Notes: generated by a model not told the origin, from the letters alone. A stretch of 64,000 nt of DNA from Deltaproteobacteria bacterium (GCA_016219175.1 JACRCD010000025.1:62001-126000); one strand, 5' to 3'. Positions 41,392 to 51,221 are shown, counted from the stretch's first letter. Program-made: numbers and translations.

Positions 41392-41414
41392 AACTGCTGC
41401 TTGACACACCATGA
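41388..41414 (+). pseudogene. Remnant of VapC-type PIN toxin, first codons only
   Basis: GTG at 41388 reads V/M-K-L-L-L-D-T-P-stop. M-K-L-L-L-D-T-H is the usual start of a VapC toxin, with the first catalytic Asp as the sixth residue. After codon seven the sequence becomes the next gene's start (ATG 41411). The remainder of the toxin has been deleted. Confidence 0.75.
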
Positions 41415-43528
41415 AAAAACAAGCAAACAGCCTGATCAACGAAAAAAGCCCCTACCTGCTGCAACACGCCTTCAACCCCGTCAACTGGCTGCCCTGGGGA
41501 GAACCGGCCTTTGCCAGGGCCCGGGAGGAAAATAAACCCATTTTTCTTTCCGTGGGTTACTCCACTTGCCACTGGTGCCACGTTATGGCCCATGAATCAT
41601 TCGAGGATGAAGAGATCGCCGCCTATCTCAACCGCTATTTCATCTGTATCAAGGTCGACCGGGAGGAACGGCCCGATGTTGACCGCATTTATATGACCGC
41701 GACCCAGGCCTTGACCGGCGGCGGGGGCTGGCCCATGTCGGTTTTCCTGCTGCCCGACCTGAGCCCCTTTTATGCCGGCACCTATTTCCCGCCCCGGCAA
41801 AAGCACGGCCGGCCAGGCTTTCTTGACCTGCTTGCCGCCCTGCAGCAGTCCTGGCAGGATAATCCCTCCCGTGTCCGGCAAGCTGCCGAAACCCTGACCT
41901 CCCATCTGCAAACCCTTGCCGCCACGAGCATGGCGGGGGAAATTGACCCAGCCGCCGCCCACGCCGCCTTTACCCAGCTGCGCGAGGTTTATGACCGGAA
42001 GCACGGCGGGTTCGGCCCTGCCCCCAAGTTTCCCCGGCCGGTGATTTTTCAGTTTCTGCTTCGCTACTCCGGAGCCGGAGAGGCCGCCGGCCAGGCACGG
42101 GCCATGGCGCTGGAAACGTTGCGCCGCATGGCTGGCGGAGGCATGTACGATCTGCTGGGCGGCGGTTTTCACCGTTATAGCGTGGACGAGCAGTGGCGGG
42201 TTCCCCATTTTGAAAAGATGCTCTATGACCAGGCCCAGCTGGCCATGGCCTACCTGGAGGCGTTTCAGGTGAGCGGCGACCCGTTTTTCCGCCGCATCGG
42301 CACGGAGACCCTGGATTATGTGCTGCGTGATATGACCGACGGGCAGGGCGGTTTTTTTTCCGCGGAGGACGCTGACAGCGCCGAACCGGATGATCCGGCA
42401 AAACATGGTGAAGGCGCTTTTTACACCTGGAGGGCGGACGAGATCCATGCCATCCTGGACAATGATCTTGCCGCGATTTTTAATTTTCACTATGGGGTGA
42501 AGCCGGCCGGCAATGCCTTTGCCGATCCGCTGGCGGAATTCACCAACAAAAATATCTTCCACCAACCCCATTCCCGGGAAGAAACAGCCCGGGAATTCGG
42601 GCGCGGCGCAGCCGACATTGAACACCTTTTATCCCTGGCCAGGGAACAGCTGGCCTTAAGCCGCGCCACAAGGCCAAGACCCCACCTGGATGACAAGGTC
42701 ATCTGCGCCTGGAACGGCCTGATGATATCCGCCTTGACCAAGGGATACCAGGTGACCGCCAATCAGACCTACCTGGCCTGCGCGCAACGTTCGGCCGATT
42801 TCATCCTCTCCACCCTTGTTGACCGGGAAACAGGCGCACTTTTGCGCCGCTACCGGCAAGGGGAAGCGGGTCTGGCCGCCCAGCTTGACGATTACGCCTT
42901 TTTGATTCAAGGCCTTATCGATCTCTACGAGTCCTCATTTGTGATCAGCTATCTGCAAAGCGCCATCAAACTCACCGAAAAACAGATTGAATTATTTGCC
43001 GACCAGCGCTCCGGCGGTTTCTTTGACACAACGGGCCATGATGCGACGCTGCTGATGCGCATGAAAAACGACTATGACAGCGCCGAACCGGCGGCAAATT
43101 CCGTGGCCGCCCTTAATCTTCTGCGGCTTACCCCCTTGGGCGGCCCCGAGTGGCGGGAAATGGGGAGAAAGACCATTGCCGCCTTTGCCGGACAGCTCAA
43201 AGCAAATCCCACGGCCATGCCTCTGATGCTTACCGCTCTGGATTTTTACCAGGCCCAGCCCACCCAGATCATTATCGCCGGCAGTCAGGAGTCCTCCGAG
43301 ACCCAAAAAATGATTAGCGCCGTCCACTCCTTTTTTTGGCCCAGGGCCACGCTGCTTCTGGCCGACGGAGGTTCCGGCCAGGAGTTTCTGGGGAAACATC
43401 TTCCGGAAACGGCACACCTTTCCGCCAAGAACGGCAGGGCCTGCGCCTATGTGTGCCGGGATTTCACCTGCAGCCTGCCAACTACTGAAGTGGATGAACT
43501 GGTGAAAATGTTAAGGGGCTCACGCTGA
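41411..43528 (+). CDS. Thioredoxin-domain protein, DUF255/YyaL (SSP411-like)
   Basis: 705 residues. N-terminus [24 protein letters not shown] is the family hallmark; a thioredoxin-like domain about 40-160 carries CHWC ([14 protein letters not shown]). An (alpha/alpha)6-barrel about 200-690 resembles glycosidase/epimerase folds ([32 protein letters not shown]). The biochemical role of this family is not established. The start abuts the toxin remnant, so its original upstream region may have been lost in the same deletion. Confidence 0.93.
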   Translation: MKKQANSLINEKSPYLLQHAFNPVNWLPWGEPAFARAREENKPIFLSVGYSTCHWCHVMAHESFEDEEIAAYLNRYFICIKVDREERPDVDRIYMTATQALTGGGGWPMSVFLLPDLSPFYAGTYFPPRQKHGRPGFLDLLAALQQSWQDNPSRVRQAAETLTSHLQTLAATSMAGEIDPAAAHAAFTQLREVYDRKHGGFGPAPKFPRPVIFQFLLRYSGAGEAAGQARAMALETLRRMAGGGMYDLLGGGFHRYSVDEQWRVPHFEKMLYDQAQLAMAYLEAFQVSGDPFFRRIGTETLDYVLRDMTDGQGGFFSAEDADSAEPDDPAKHGEGAFYTWRADEIHAILDNDLAAIFNFHYGVKPAGNAFADPLAEFTNKNIFHQPHSREETAREFGRGAADIEHLLSLAREQLALSRATRPRPHLDDKVICAWNGLMISALTKGYQVTANQTYLACAQRSADFILSTLVDRETGALLRRYRQGEAGLAAQLDDYAFLIQGLIDLYESSFVISYLQSAIKLTEKQIELFADQRSGGFFDTTGHDATLLMRMKNDYDSAEPAANSVAALNLLRLTPLGGPEWREMGRKTIAAFAGQLKANPTAMPLMLTALDFYQAQPTQIIIAGSQESSETQKMISAVHSFFWPRATLLLADGGSGQEFLGKHLPETAHLSAKNGRACAYVCRDFTCSLPTTEVDELVKMLRGSR

Positions 43529-43532
43529 TAGC

Positions 43533-43564
43533 GTGACCGGTTGACGGGTTGACGGGTTAATGGT
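43533..43564 (+). repeat. Octamer tandem TTGACGGG, two perfect and two degenerate copies
   Basis: GTGACCGG, TTGACGGG, TTGACGGG and TTAATGGT follow the stop codon of the DUF255 gene directly. It is the same unit as at 2553, also immediately after a gene end. Confidence 0.5.
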
Positions 43565-43620
43565 ATTTAGTCCCTAATGAGTTGAATCGTGACAATTTGG
43601 CAACTATGCGGGTGTCAAGC

Positions 43621-43692
43621 AGCCGAAATGCAGGAGTCAGCAGCGACACGGGCCGACAAATTACGCCTGCTATTTCGGCTTCTGGCTCCCGA
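43621..43692. repeat. Inverted repeat overlapping a heptamer block
   Basis: AGCCGAAAT-GCAGG (43621-43634) pairs with CCTGC-T-ATTTCGGCT (43666-43680), 14 bp with one bulged base and a 31-base loop. The right arm runs into the heptamer block ATTTCGG, CTTCTGG, CTCCCGA (43672-43692). It lies in the leader region of the pentapeptide lipoprotein gene. Confidence 0.5.
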
Positions 43693-43733
43693 GCAGTTAC
43701 CTGCACAATTTATTTAAAGCGCACAATAAAAAA

Positions 43734-45005
43734 ATGAACCGAAAAAACATCCTTTATCTTGGCCTGGCCCTTTTTCTTTTCCTCCCCGGTTGCAGCAGTA
43801 CTATGCTGCAAGTCAAGGACGCCTCCGAGCAGGGCGCGCAGCAGCTCTCCTATGACGATATCCACACTCTTGTCTCAGGAAAACGAGTGCATATCGCCCA
43901 CTGGGACAAATCGATTGAGGCTGATGTCTCTTTTTACAACAGCGGCAAGCTTGCCGCAGATAACAGCGCCGGCCAGAAAACCGAAGGCAAATGGCAGGTG
44001 ACAAAGGACAACACCCTGTGCCTCCGATATGACCAATGGGCCAACCGTGAGATGCAGTGCTATTCCCTGTACAAGATGGATGACGGCTTCAAGATGTTCA
44101 GGTCGGACGGAGGCTTGGAGTCCACTCTGGCCGTAACCTCCGACATCGCCCCGGAATCAGCGGACAGCGGCGTTGGACTCGGCCAGGCCATGCCGGGCAG
44201 CACCTCGGCGGACACCCCGGCCATGCCGGATGCGGGAGCCCCCCGCACCCAGATTATTCCCGACCCCAATGCTGCATCCTCCAAGGGAGATGCCTCCAAA
44301 AAAGACAGCTGGTGGAAATTCAACTGGTTTGCCGATGACACCGGCGAAAACGAACAGGAATCCGCTGAAACCGCCGGAGATTATGTTATTGCGCCTCCCC
44401 CTCCCCTTTCCCGGGAAATGACTCATCTTCTGGATGAAAAGGAATGTGTAAAATGTGATCTTGCCAGCCAGAATCTGCAGAACGCCAGCTTGAAAAAGGC
44501 GGATCTTGAGGAGGCGAATCTCTCCGGCGCCAATCTCTCCGGGGCCTTCCTGCGGGGCGCCAACCTGAAAAGCGCCACCCTGGCAAAGGCCAACCTGTCC
44601 GGCGCTAACCTCGAAGGCGCGGATCTCTCCGGCGCCGATCTCTCCGGCGCCAATCTCGAAGGCGCCAATCTCGAGGATGCCCTGCTTGAGGGCGCCGCGC
44701 TCAAAGAGAGCAGGCTGGTGGATGCCATTCTCGTCAAGGCCGTCATGAAAAACGCCAGCCTGGAGCAGGCCAATCTGCACTGGGCCATCCTGAGCGCGGC
44801 GGCCTTAAGCGGGGCCAACATGAAAGGCAGCTATCTGGTGAAAGCCTCTTTTTACAAGGCCGACCTCACCGGCGCCGATCTCTCCGGCGCCGTCACCCAA
44901 CGGGCCAATTTTGACCAGGCCCTGGGCTATGCTTCCCAGTCTGGCGAGCCTGACAGCGGCAAAAAGGAAGAAAAAAAGGATAAGTCGTTTTTCGGTCTGT
45001 TTTAA
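43734..45005 (+). CDS. Pentapeptide-repeat lipoprotein
   Basis: 423 residues. Lipobox LPGC (Cys20) follows a hydrophobic signal. Residues about 30-130 form a compact domain ([19 protein letters not shown] ... [18 protein letters not shown]) seen in small periplasmic proteins. A low-complexity linker leads to about 33 pentapeptide units (A(D/N)LSGA, ANLEGA type; residues 235-405), which fold as a right-handed quadrilateral beta helix. The C-terminal tail is Lys/Glu-rich. Function unknown. It ends convergently with nadB, sharing 4 bp at the stop codons. Confidence 0.88.
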   Translation: MNRKNILYLGLALFLFLPGCSSTMLQVKDASEQGAQQLSYDDIHTLVSGKRVHIAHWDKSIEADVSFYNSGKLAADNSAGQKTEGKWQVTKDNTLCLRYDQWANREMQCYSLYKMDDGFKMFRSDGGLESTLAVTSDIAPESADSGVGLGQAMPGSTSADTPAMPDAGAPRTQIIPDPNAASSKGDASKKDSWWKFNWFADDTGENEQESAETAGDYVIAPPPPLSREMTHLLDEKECVKCDLASQNLQNASLKKADLEEANLSGANLSGAFLRGANLKSATLAKANLSGANLEGADLSGADLSGANLEGANLEDALLEGAALKESRLVDAILVKAVMKNASLEQANLHWAILSAAALSGANMKGSYLVKASFYKADLTGADLSGAVTQRANFDQALGYASQSGEPDSGKKEEKKDKSFFGLF

Positions 45006-46621
45006 AAACCGTTCCCCTTTTGCAGCACCGTATCCTTGCACCAATTTGCGTCGTCCCGGGCCGGATACTCCAGCATGTAATGCAGCCCCCGCGACTCCTT
45101 GCGGATCATGGCGCTCTTGACGATAAGCTCCGCCACCAGGGCAATGTTTCTGAGCTCAATGAGATCCGGGGTCAGCAGATAATCCTTGAAATGCTGGGCG
45201 ACCTCGTCCAGAATGGGCCGCATGCGTTTACGGACCAGATTGAGCCTTTTTTCCGAGCGGACAATCCCCACATAATTCCACATCAACCGTCTCAGCTGAT
45301 CCCAGTTGTGGCTGATCAGCACGCACTCCTCAATTCTTGCCGCCTGCCCGGAAAACCAGGCCGGAACCCGGGGATGCTCGCGCCTTTGCAATTCCGGCCA
45401 GTCACGTTCACACTGGACAAAGGCCTGATGGGCAAAGACAACCGCCTCCAGCAGTGAGTTGCTGGCCAGCCGGTTGCCGCCATGCAGGCCGGTGCAGGCG
45501 GTTTCGCCAAAGGCAAAAAGATTGGCAATGGAGGAGCGGGCCATGATATCGGTCAAAACCCCGCCGCACATGTAATGAGCCGCCGGCACCACGGGAATCG
45601 GCTCCCTGGTGATATCGATGCCGTAGGACAGGCAGGTCCGGTAAATGTTGGGAAAGCGTTTTTTGACAAACTCCGCCGGTTTATGGCTGATGTCCAGAAA
45701 GACATTATCATCGCCGCTCCCCTTCATCTCGGCGTCGATGGCGCGGGCCACCGCATCGCGGGTGGCCAGATCGCCCCTGGCGTCATACCGGGACATGAAG
45801 GCGTTGCCGTGTTTATCAACCAGACATCCGCCCTCACCCCGCACCGCCTCGGAAATAAGAAAATTTTTGGCCAGCGGATGATAGAGGCAGGTTGGATGAA
45901 ACTGGACAAACTCCAGATTGGCCACCTTGGCCCCGGCCCGGTATGCCATGGCGATACCGTCTCCCGTGGCGATGTCCGGGTTGGTGGTAAAGAGATAGAC
46001 CTTGCCGGCCCCGCCGGTGCAGAGCAGGGTTGTTTTGGCCAGATACGGCGTTATGCTGTTGTCGCTTCTATCCAGGATATAGGCCCCCAGACAGCGGTCG
46101 GGAAACGGGCCGCTGACGGGAATCCCCGCCTTGGAGGCAATGAGCAGATCCACCGCCAGATGGTCTTCCAACACGGTGATGTTGTCGGTGGCCGCCACCT
46201 GGGCAAGCAGCCGCTTCTCAATTTCCCGGCCGGTGAGATCCCGGGCATGGGCGATGCGCCGGGCCGAATGGCCGCCTTCCCGGCCCAGATCGAGCAGGGA
46301 ACTGTTTTTTTCGGCCCTGGTAAAGGAGACGCCAAGCGAAATGAGCTCCCGGATCCTCTCGGGTCCGCCTTCCACCACCAGCCGCACCACCTCTTCATTG
46401 CAGAGCCCGTCCCCGGCCCGCAGGGTGTCGGCAATGTGCATGTCGAAGGAATCCTGGGCGGACAGCACCGCGGCTATCCCCCCCTGGGCGAGATTTGTGG
46501 CGGTGTCCACCCTGTTTTTTTTGGTGACCAGGGTGACATGGCCGAGCCTGGCCGCCTTGAGGGCAAAGGAGAGGCCGGATATTCCTGAGCCGATAACGAG
46601 AAAATCTGTTGCCAATGTCAT
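45002..46621 (-). CDS. nadB: L-aspartate oxidase
   Basis: Flavoenzyme that oxidises L-aspartate to iminoaspartate for NAD synthesis; it can use fumarate as an electron acceptor without oxygen. 539 residues with FAD motif [13 protein letters not shown] near 6-18, the [10 protein letters not shown] loop, [13 protein letters not shown], active-site Arg in [11 protein letters not shown], and [19 protein letters not shown] near 385. C-terminal helical domain as in the succinate dehydrogenase flavoprotein family. nadA and nadC are not adjacent. Confidence 0.96.
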   Translation of the reverse strand: MTLATDFLVIGSGISGLSFALKAARLGHVTLVTKKNRVDTATNLAQGGIAAVLSAQDSFDMHIADTLRAGDGLCNEEVVRLVVEGGPERIRELISLGVSFTRAEKNSSLLDLGREGGHSARRIAHARDLTGREIEKRLLAQVAATDNITVLEDHLAVDLLIASKAGIPVSGPFPDRCLGAYILDRSDNSITPYLAKTTLLCTGGAGKVYLFTTNPDIATGDGIAMAYRAGAKVANLEFVQFHPTCLYHPLAKNFLISEAVRGEGGCLVDKHGNAFMSRYDARGDLATRDAVARAIDAEMKGSGDDNVFLDISHKPAEFVKKRFPNIYRTCLSYGIDITREPIPVVPAAHYMCGGVLTDIMARSSIANLFAFGETACTGLHGGNRLASNSLLEAVVFAHQAFVQCERDWPELQRREHPRVPAWFSGQAARIEECVLISHNWDQLRRLMWNYVGIVRSEKRLNLVRKRMRPILDEVAQHFKDYLLTPDLIELRNIALVAELIVKSAMIRKESRGLHYMLEYPARDDANWCKDTVLQKGNGF

Positions 46622-46729
46622 GGTTTGTATTTAGATTCTTATTTTTTTGGTCTGATGGATTCATCATCCTTCTATGAATGGGCAAAATACCAACCCTCAA
46701 AAATGAATTGACGATGTCACCAGGGAAAC

Positions 46730-47359
46730 ATGTCGGAACTGAAACTTGTTATCTTTGATTGCGACGGCGTAATGTTTGACTCGAAGAACGCCAACAAGAT
46801 GTACTACAACACTATTCTCTCAGCCCTGGGCCATCCACCCATGACCGATGAGGAGATCGAATATGTGCATATCCATAACGTCATGGATTCGGTCCGCCAC
46901 ATCCTGCGTCACTATCCGGCCGACATCGATAAGGCGGAAAGATACCGGGCCGATCTCGACTACCAGCCGTTCCTGCAGTATATGAACATGGAACCCGACC
47001 TGATCGAATTTCTCAACTTCCTGACCCCGCGCTACGAAAAGGCCATCAGCACCAACCGCACGACCACCATGCGTGCCATTTTAGACATCTTCGGCCTGGC
47101 GCCATACTTCGGCAAGGTCGTCACCGCCTTTGACGTGGAGCGCCCCAAACCGTACCCGGACGCCCTGCATGCCATTCTCAACCATTTTAGCGTCAGGGTG
47201 GATGAGGCGATTTACATCGGTGATTCCATCATTGACCGCCAGCACACGGGCAGCGTCGGCATGGAGATGATCGCCTTTAAAAATCCCGGCCTTGAGGCCG
47301 AATACCATGTGCAAAGCTTCATGGAAATCGCCAGACTGCCCCTCTTCCGGGGTAATTGA
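46730..47359 (+). CDS. HAD-family phosphatase
   Basis: 209 residues, haloacid dehalogenase superfamily: motif I VIFDCDGVMFDSKNA near 8-20 with nucleophile Asp and acid/base Asp, motif II Thr/Asn (STNRTTTM), motif III Lys (ERPKPYPDAL) and motif IV YIGDSIIDRQ. A helical C1 cap is present, as in phosphoglycolate-phosphatase-like members. Substrate unknown. ATG preceded by AGGGAA, divergent from nadB. Confidence 0.92.
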   Translation: MSELKLVIFDCDGVMFDSKNANKMYYNTILSALGHPPMTDEEIEYVHIHNVMDSVRHILRHYPADIDKAERYRADLDYQPFLQYMNMEPDLIEFLNFLTPRYEKAISTNRTTTMRAILDIFGLAPYFGKVVTAFDVERPKPYPDALHAILNHFSVRVDEAIYIGDSIIDRQHTGSVGMEMIAFKNPGLEAEYHVQSFMEIARLPLFRGN

Positions 47360-47381
47360 GCAAGGCAAGGCACTCGACGTA

Positions 47382-47405
47382 CGTTGAAACGCTGGAACGC
47401 TGGAA
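47382..47405 (+). repeat. Octamer tandem CGCTGGAA x3
   Basis: CGTTGAAA, CGCTGGAA, CGCTGGAA and a partial CGTA lie between two convergent genes. A fourth unit type among the short tandem arrays of this window. Confidence 0.45.
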
Positions 47406-47414
47406 CGTATTTTC

Positions 47415-47675
47415 TCAGTGGTGATGATGATCGTGCCCGTGATGGTGCTGGACAGCCCCACCCAGACTCTCCAGCGCCGTGTTCAGATATTTGTCGGCCT
47501 TGGCAAGTTTAGCCAGGGCCTTTTCGATGGCCTCGGCCGCCTCGGTTTGTCCCTCTTTTTTCGCCACCTCCACCCATTTCTGGAATTCATGCTGGTGGCT
47601 GTGACTGTGCTCAATCCAATGGGGGATGAGAACCCGTAATTTTTCCAGCTCAGAAAGATCTTTCTTTTCAGACAT
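47415..47675 (-). CDS. Small protein with histidine-rich C-terminus, CooT partner
   Basis: 86 residues from ATG 47675. A helical body with IPHWIEHSHSHQHEFQKW near 17-36 (several potential metal His) and an Ala/Lys-rich helix leads to a tail GGAVQHHHGHDHHHH with eight His in the last ten residues, a likely Ni/Zn/Co binding site. It overlaps the upstream cooT by 8 bp, so both act in one pathway, probably nickel storage or delivery for hydrogenase or CO dehydrogenase. The upstream ATG at 47690 is less likely. Confidence 0.82.
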   Translation of the reverse strand: MSEKKDLSELEKLRVLIPHWIEHSHSHQHEFQKWVEVAKKEGQTEAAEAIEKALAKLAKADKYLNTALESLGGAVQHHHGHDHHHH

Positions 47676-47877
47676 TTTTTTCCTCTCCAAGGGGGGCCAG
47701 CGTCACGGTTCCCCCCATGAAATCTATTCTTTTGACAAAGGCGGAAGGGATAATCCGGGGCTCTTCAAACAGCGTGCTGACCCGGATCCCGCCCCCGGCT
47801 GCCTCAAGATAGGTCACATTGTCCATCACGGTTTTGGTTGTCCCGTTTTCCTCATACACCACGCTCATCTGGCACAT
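47668..47877 (-). CDS. cooT: CooT-family nickel-binding protein
   Basis: 69 residues beginning MCQMSVVYEENG, the family signature, with Cys2 the known nickel-binding residue of CooT dimers; a small beta-barrel fold with VMDNVTYLEAAGGGI and IIPSAFVKRIDFMGGTVTLAP. In carboxydotrophs CooT helps insert nickel into CO dehydrogenase. No CODH or hydrogenase gene is in this window, so the target is open. The ATG is preceded by GGAGAATT. Confidence 0.88.
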   Translation of the reverse strand: MCQMSVVYEENGTTKTVMDNVTYLEAAGGGIRVSTLFEEPRIIPSAFVKRIDFMGGTVTLAPLGEEKNV

Positions 47878-48025
47878 GCAAATTCTCCTTCACCGCAGGA
47901 GTGAATAATATGAAAATTGCTGCTACTATTGCAAAATTAGCAAAAATACGCCAGAAAATAAAGAAGATACCGTTTATTTCCCGTGCGCTGCACACCACAT
48001 ACCTTAAATAGGGAGAGATAAGGAA

Positions 48026-48430
48026 ATGCTTGCCAATATGAAAGAGATCAGCGCCATTCTGCAAAACTGCAAAACCATCGCCGTCGTCGGTCTTTCCCCC
48101 AAGGAAAACAGACCGAGCAACCAGGTGGCCCGCTACCTGCAGGATGTGGGCTACCGCATCATCCCGGTAAACCCGGGCCAGACGGAGATACTGGGGGAAA
48201 CCTGTTACCCGAGCCTGCTGGATATTCCCGAGCCGGTTGATGTGGTGGATATCTTCCGCCGCTCGGAAGAGGTGCTGCCGGTGGTGGAACAGGCGGTGGC
48301 AATCAAGGCCAAGGCGGTGTGGATGCAGCAGGGCATCATAAACGAAGAGGCTGCCCTCCTGGCCCGGAGCCACGGTCTGGCCGTGGTCATGGACCGCTGC
48401 CTGAAGATTGACCACGCCTCGCTGCTGTAA
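48026..48430 (+). CDS. CoA-binding domain protein (YccU-like)
   Basis: 134 residues, Rossmann CoA-binding fold: KTIAVVGLSPKENRPSNQVARYL near 15-38, YRIIPVNPGQTEILGE, DVVDIFRRSEEV and VWMQQGIINEEAA, ending DRCLKIDHA. Stand-alone CoA-binding proteins of this family have no settled function. ATG 48026 has AGGGAG 10 bases before; ATG 48038 is an alternative. Confidence 0.9.
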   Translation: MLANMKEISAILQNCKTIAVVGLSPKENRPSNQVARYLQDVGYRIIPVNPGQTEILGETCYPSLLDIPEPVDVVDIFRRSEEVLPVVEQAVAIKAKAVWMQQGIINEEAALLARSHGLAVVMDRCLKIDHASLL

Positions 48431-48454
48431 AGGCGGCAGCCGGCCCGCACCTAC

Positions 48455-49147
48455 TCATCCGCCAAGCCGCTCGTCGGTCATGATCCTGCCGTCCCGCAGG
48501 GTGAGAATGCGCTGGGCCCGGCGGATCACCGCCGGATCATGGGAAGAAAAAACAAAGGTGGTTTGCAGTTGTTGTTTTAAGGCGGCAAACAGGTCGATCA
48601 GCTCTTCACCTGTTTTTGAATCGAGGTTGGCGGTGGGCTCATCGGCCAGGACAACCAACGGCCGGCTGACAATGGCCCGGGCCGCGGCCACCCTCTGCTG
48701 CTGCCCGCCGCTCAGCTGTCCCGGCCGTTTGTCCATCAATCGGCTCAGCCCCACACTGGCCAGGGCGGTATTCACCCTCTGCCGCCGTTCGTCCGCCTCC
48801 ACATTCTGCAGCAGCAGCACATATTCCACGTTTTCATAGGCGTTTAATACCGGGATCAGATTAAACGACTGAAAAACAAAACCAAAGGCGCGGCGGCGGA
48901 TTTTGGCAAGCTGCCCGCGCCCCAGCGTTGCTGTGTCCTTTTCCTCGATGAGGATCCGGCCCGAGGTTGGCCGGTCAATGCAGCCGATCATGTTCAGCAG
49001 GGTTGTTTTCCCAGCCCCGGACGGGCCGGCCAGACAGACAAACTCGCCCGGTCCGACGAGCAGGTCCGTGGCCTGCAAGGCGGTGACAGGGGAGCTTTGC
49101 CCGTCGCTGTAAGTTTTCATCACCTGCCGCAATTCAACCAGGGCCAT
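48455..49147 (-). CDS. ABC transporter ATPase, LolD/MacB type
   Basis: 230 residues: Walker [10 protein letters not shown] (41-49), Q-loop [19 protein letters not shown], signature LSGGQQQRV (145-153), Walker [13 protein letters not shown] and H-loop SSHDP. This is the LolD/FtsE/MacB family, which powers mechanotransmission exporters rather than classic transport through the membrane. The partner permease is the next gene upstream, separated by 182 bp that contain a palindromic repeat element. Last gene of the five-gene isoprenoid-type cluster. Confidence 0.95.
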   Translation of the reverse strand: MALVELRQVMKTYSDGQSSPVTALQATDLLVGPGEFVCLAGPSGAGKTTLLNMIGCIDRPTSGRILIEEKDTATLGRGQLAKIRRRAFGFVFQSFNLIPVLNAYENVEYVLLLQNVEADERRQRVNTALASVGLSRLMDKRPGQLSGGQQQRVAAARAIVSRPLVVLADEPTANLDSKTGEELIDLFAALKQQLQTTFVFSSHDPAVIRRAQRILTLRDGRIMTDERLGG

Positions 49148-49215
49148 GAGGATTTTCCTTCAATTATGATGATCCCGTAAAAAAATCAGCCTGAAGCCGC
49201 CGGATGGCTAAGCAT

Positions 49216-49320
49216 AAAAGTTCGATATACAAGGCGCGGTGGTGTCGCGAAAGCGGAGACGTACATAAGGTACGGCGAGCATTTCGCGATCCAGCCGCAA
49301 CGCAGTAGATCGGACTTTTT
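49216..49320. repeat. About 105 bp imperfect palindromic element (MITE/REP-like)
   Basis: The two halves are mutual reverse complements with scattered mismatches: AAAAGTTCGATATAC at the left against AAAAGTCCGATCTAC read from the right end, and TCGCGAAAGCGGAGACGTAC against TCGCGAAATGCTCGCCGTAC around the centre. Ends are AAAAGT/ACTTTT. Size and symmetry resemble non-coding palindromic repeats. It fills the gap between the ABC permease and ATPase genes. No target duplication is obvious. Confidence 0.75.
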
Positions 49321-49329
49321 GCGACGCCA

Positions 49330-50562
49330 TCAGTTATGGAGAAGCGCCTTGACCGGATCCATCCGGGACGCTTTCCAGGCGGGGTAGATCCCCGCGACGA
49401 TTGCCGTGGCCAGGGTGACCAGGGCGGAACTCACCAGGTCTTCGGCGAGCACATGGGCCTTCAAGACATGGCCGGAGGCGAAATACTGGTTTGCGCTGAT
49501 AAAGCTGCTCAGATCGAGACCATACCTCTGCAGCCAGGAACAGGCGGCGATGCCGGCCAGAAGTCCGAGAATTGTCGCGATGAGTCCCAGGAACAGCGAT
49601 TCCAGCACAACAAGAGAGACAATCGCCGTGGGGCCCGTGCCGATGGCGTTTAAGATGCCGAACTCCCTGAAGCGCTCAAAGATGACCGTGGTCATCGTAT
49701 TGGTGATACCCATGGCGACGATGGCGAAAACAATAAAGACAAGAAGCCCCATGGTGGCGTCGTTGAGTTTGATGAGCTGGTCGAGATCAGGAGCAACTTT
49801 CTGCCAGGAAGAGACCTGAAACAACCCGGGATCGAGCTTTTCCCGTAAAGCCGTGGCCAAGGATTGCGCCCGCTCCGCCTCGGTCAGCAGGGCTATTTCC
49901 GTCACCACCTCGTCCGCCCCCAAGAAATGCTGGGCGGCCGGCAGGGGGAGATAGACATGGCTGCGGTCAAAAGTGGCGAGGTCGGTCTGGTATATGCCGC
50001 CGATCACGAACTTTCTTGTTGCCGGGCGGCCGAGCATGCCCTGGGCCATGAGAACCACCTCATCGCCTGACCGCACCCCGAGGCTTACCGCCAGAGGACT
50101 GCCAAGCAACAGCCTGTCCGCCTCGGCCAGATAGCTCCCCTCCACCATTTTCCGGCCAATGAAGGTAACCTGTTGTTCATCTCCCGGCAGAACCCCGGCC
50201 AGCAGAATCGCCGAACTTTTGCGGCCCGCCAGCAGGAGGGCCGGAGATTTTATCCGCTCGGAAAACCGGGTTAACCCTAGAGTGGCCAACGTTCTCTTTG
50301 CCTCAGCAATATTGGCCATTGGCTGAATGACGGCCGTATTCGCCTCATAGCCCGCCGCATGCACCTGAATCGTGCCCGCATCAAGCCCCAGGGTGCTGCT
50401 GACCATTTCCTTATGCAACCCGGCTTTTAACGCCTGAAAAACAATGAGGCAGAAGAGCCCGAAGGAAATGGCCAAAATGGTCAGCAAGGAACGCCGGACA
50501 TTTCTGCGGATATTACGGAAGCCGATGCGGGCCAGGACAAGGAAGGTCTTCACGCTGATCAC
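49330..50562 (-). CDS. ABC transporter permease, FtsX/LolC/MacB family
   Basis: 410 residues with the FtsX-like layout: cytoplasmic N-terminus (RIGFRNIRRNVRRSLLTI), TM1 about 24-45, a MacB-type periplasmic core about 46-275, then TM2 about 280-305 (ending in ITNTMTTVIFERFREFGILNAIG), TM3 about 318-348 and TM4 about 375-395, ending GIYPAWKASRMDPVKALLHN. It likely homodimerises with the LolD-like ATPase to extract or expel a lipid or hydrophobic compound. Starts with a 4 bp overlap on the methyltransferase stop. Confidence 0.93.
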   Translation of the reverse strand: MISVKTFLVLARIGFRNIRRNVRRSLLTILAISFGLFCLIVFQALKAGLHKEMVSSTLGLDAGTIQVHAAGYEANTAVIQPMANIAEAKRTLATLGLTRFSERIKSPALLLAGRKSSAILLAGVLPGDEQQVTFIGRKMVEGSYLAEADRLLLGSPLAVSLGVRSGDEVVLMAQGMLGRPATRKFVIGGIYQTDLATFDRSHVYLPLPAAQHFLGADEVVTEIALLTEAERAQSLATALREKLDPGLFQVSSWQKVAPDLDQLIKLNDATMGLLVFIVFAIVAMGITNTMTTVIFERFREFGILNAIGTGPTAIVSLVVLESLFLGLIATILGLLAGIAACSWLQRYGLDLSSFISANQYFASGHVLKAHVLAEDLVSSALVTLATAIVAGIYPAWKASRMDPVKALLHN

Positions 50563-51221
50563 TCGGGCTTTCTGGCTTTGAAAAAGGAGACAAGACCATG
50601 GAGATGCGCTTTCTTTTCCACCTCCACGAAACCGGCCCCGCGCATAAAATCGGCAAGCCGGCCCAGCAGGTTATCCTCCAGCTCCGGCTGCAATAACAGG
50701 TAGCGGCCGCCCCAGCCAAGCAACATCCCCATGGCTGTGGTGGGCCGGTCAATATCCGCGGTGAGCAGGAGCCCCCCGGGCCTCAGCACCCGGTACATCT
50801 CCGCAAAGGCCTTTTCCTTGAGCCCGCTGTCTATGTGATGGGTGAACATGGAATTCACTACCCAGTCGAAGGAGGCATCGGCAAAGGAAAGGGATTCGGC
50901 GATGCCGACCTGAAAATAGGCGGGGCTATGTTTTTTTGCCGCTTTTTGGCGGGCAATGGCAATCATGCGCGGCGCCGCATCAATACCGATGACCTCACCC
51001 GGCGCCGTTATCCGCCGAGCCAGCAGCAGGGTCAAACTTCCCGTGCCGCAGCCGATATCGAGAATACGATCCGTATCCTGTATATCCATGCAGGATATGG
51101 TTTTTTCCCTGAACCTGCGCTCCCGGCCAAAGGACAGCTTTTCAACAAGCGGGTCATAGAGCCAGGCCACGTGATTCAGATCCCGCCCCCTGGTGACGGG
51201 ATATTGGTCGCCGTTCATCAT
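50559..51221 (-). CDS. Class I SAM-dependent methyltransferase (UbiE-like)
   Basis: 220 residues: SAM motif I ILDIGCGTGSLT (53-64), motif II VIGIDAAPRMIAIARQ, FADASFDWVVNSMF, and motif post-III EMYRVLRPGGLLLTADID. Closest in style to UbiE/MenG or phospholipid methyltransferases that act on lipid-like substrates. Four bp separate it from the isoprenoid-synthase-like gene and 4 bp overlap it with the permease, so it is central to the cluster. Substrate unknown. Confidence 0.9.
   Translation of the reverse strand: MMNGDQYPVTRGRDLNHVAWLYDPLVEKLSFGRERRFREKTISCMDIQDTDRILDIGCGTGSLTLLLARRITAPGEVIGIDAAPRMIAIARQKAAKKHSPAYFQVGIAESLSFADASFDWVVNSMFTHHIDSGLKEKAFAEMYRVLRPGGLLLTADIDRPTTAMGMLLGWGGRYLLLQPELEDNLLGRLADFMRGAGFVEVEKKAHLHGLVSFFKARKPE

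Noticed and set aside
45482-46588. 368-codon plus-strand frame opposite nadB
   Set aside because: nadB is complete with all flavoprotein motifs; the antisense frame shows no domain.
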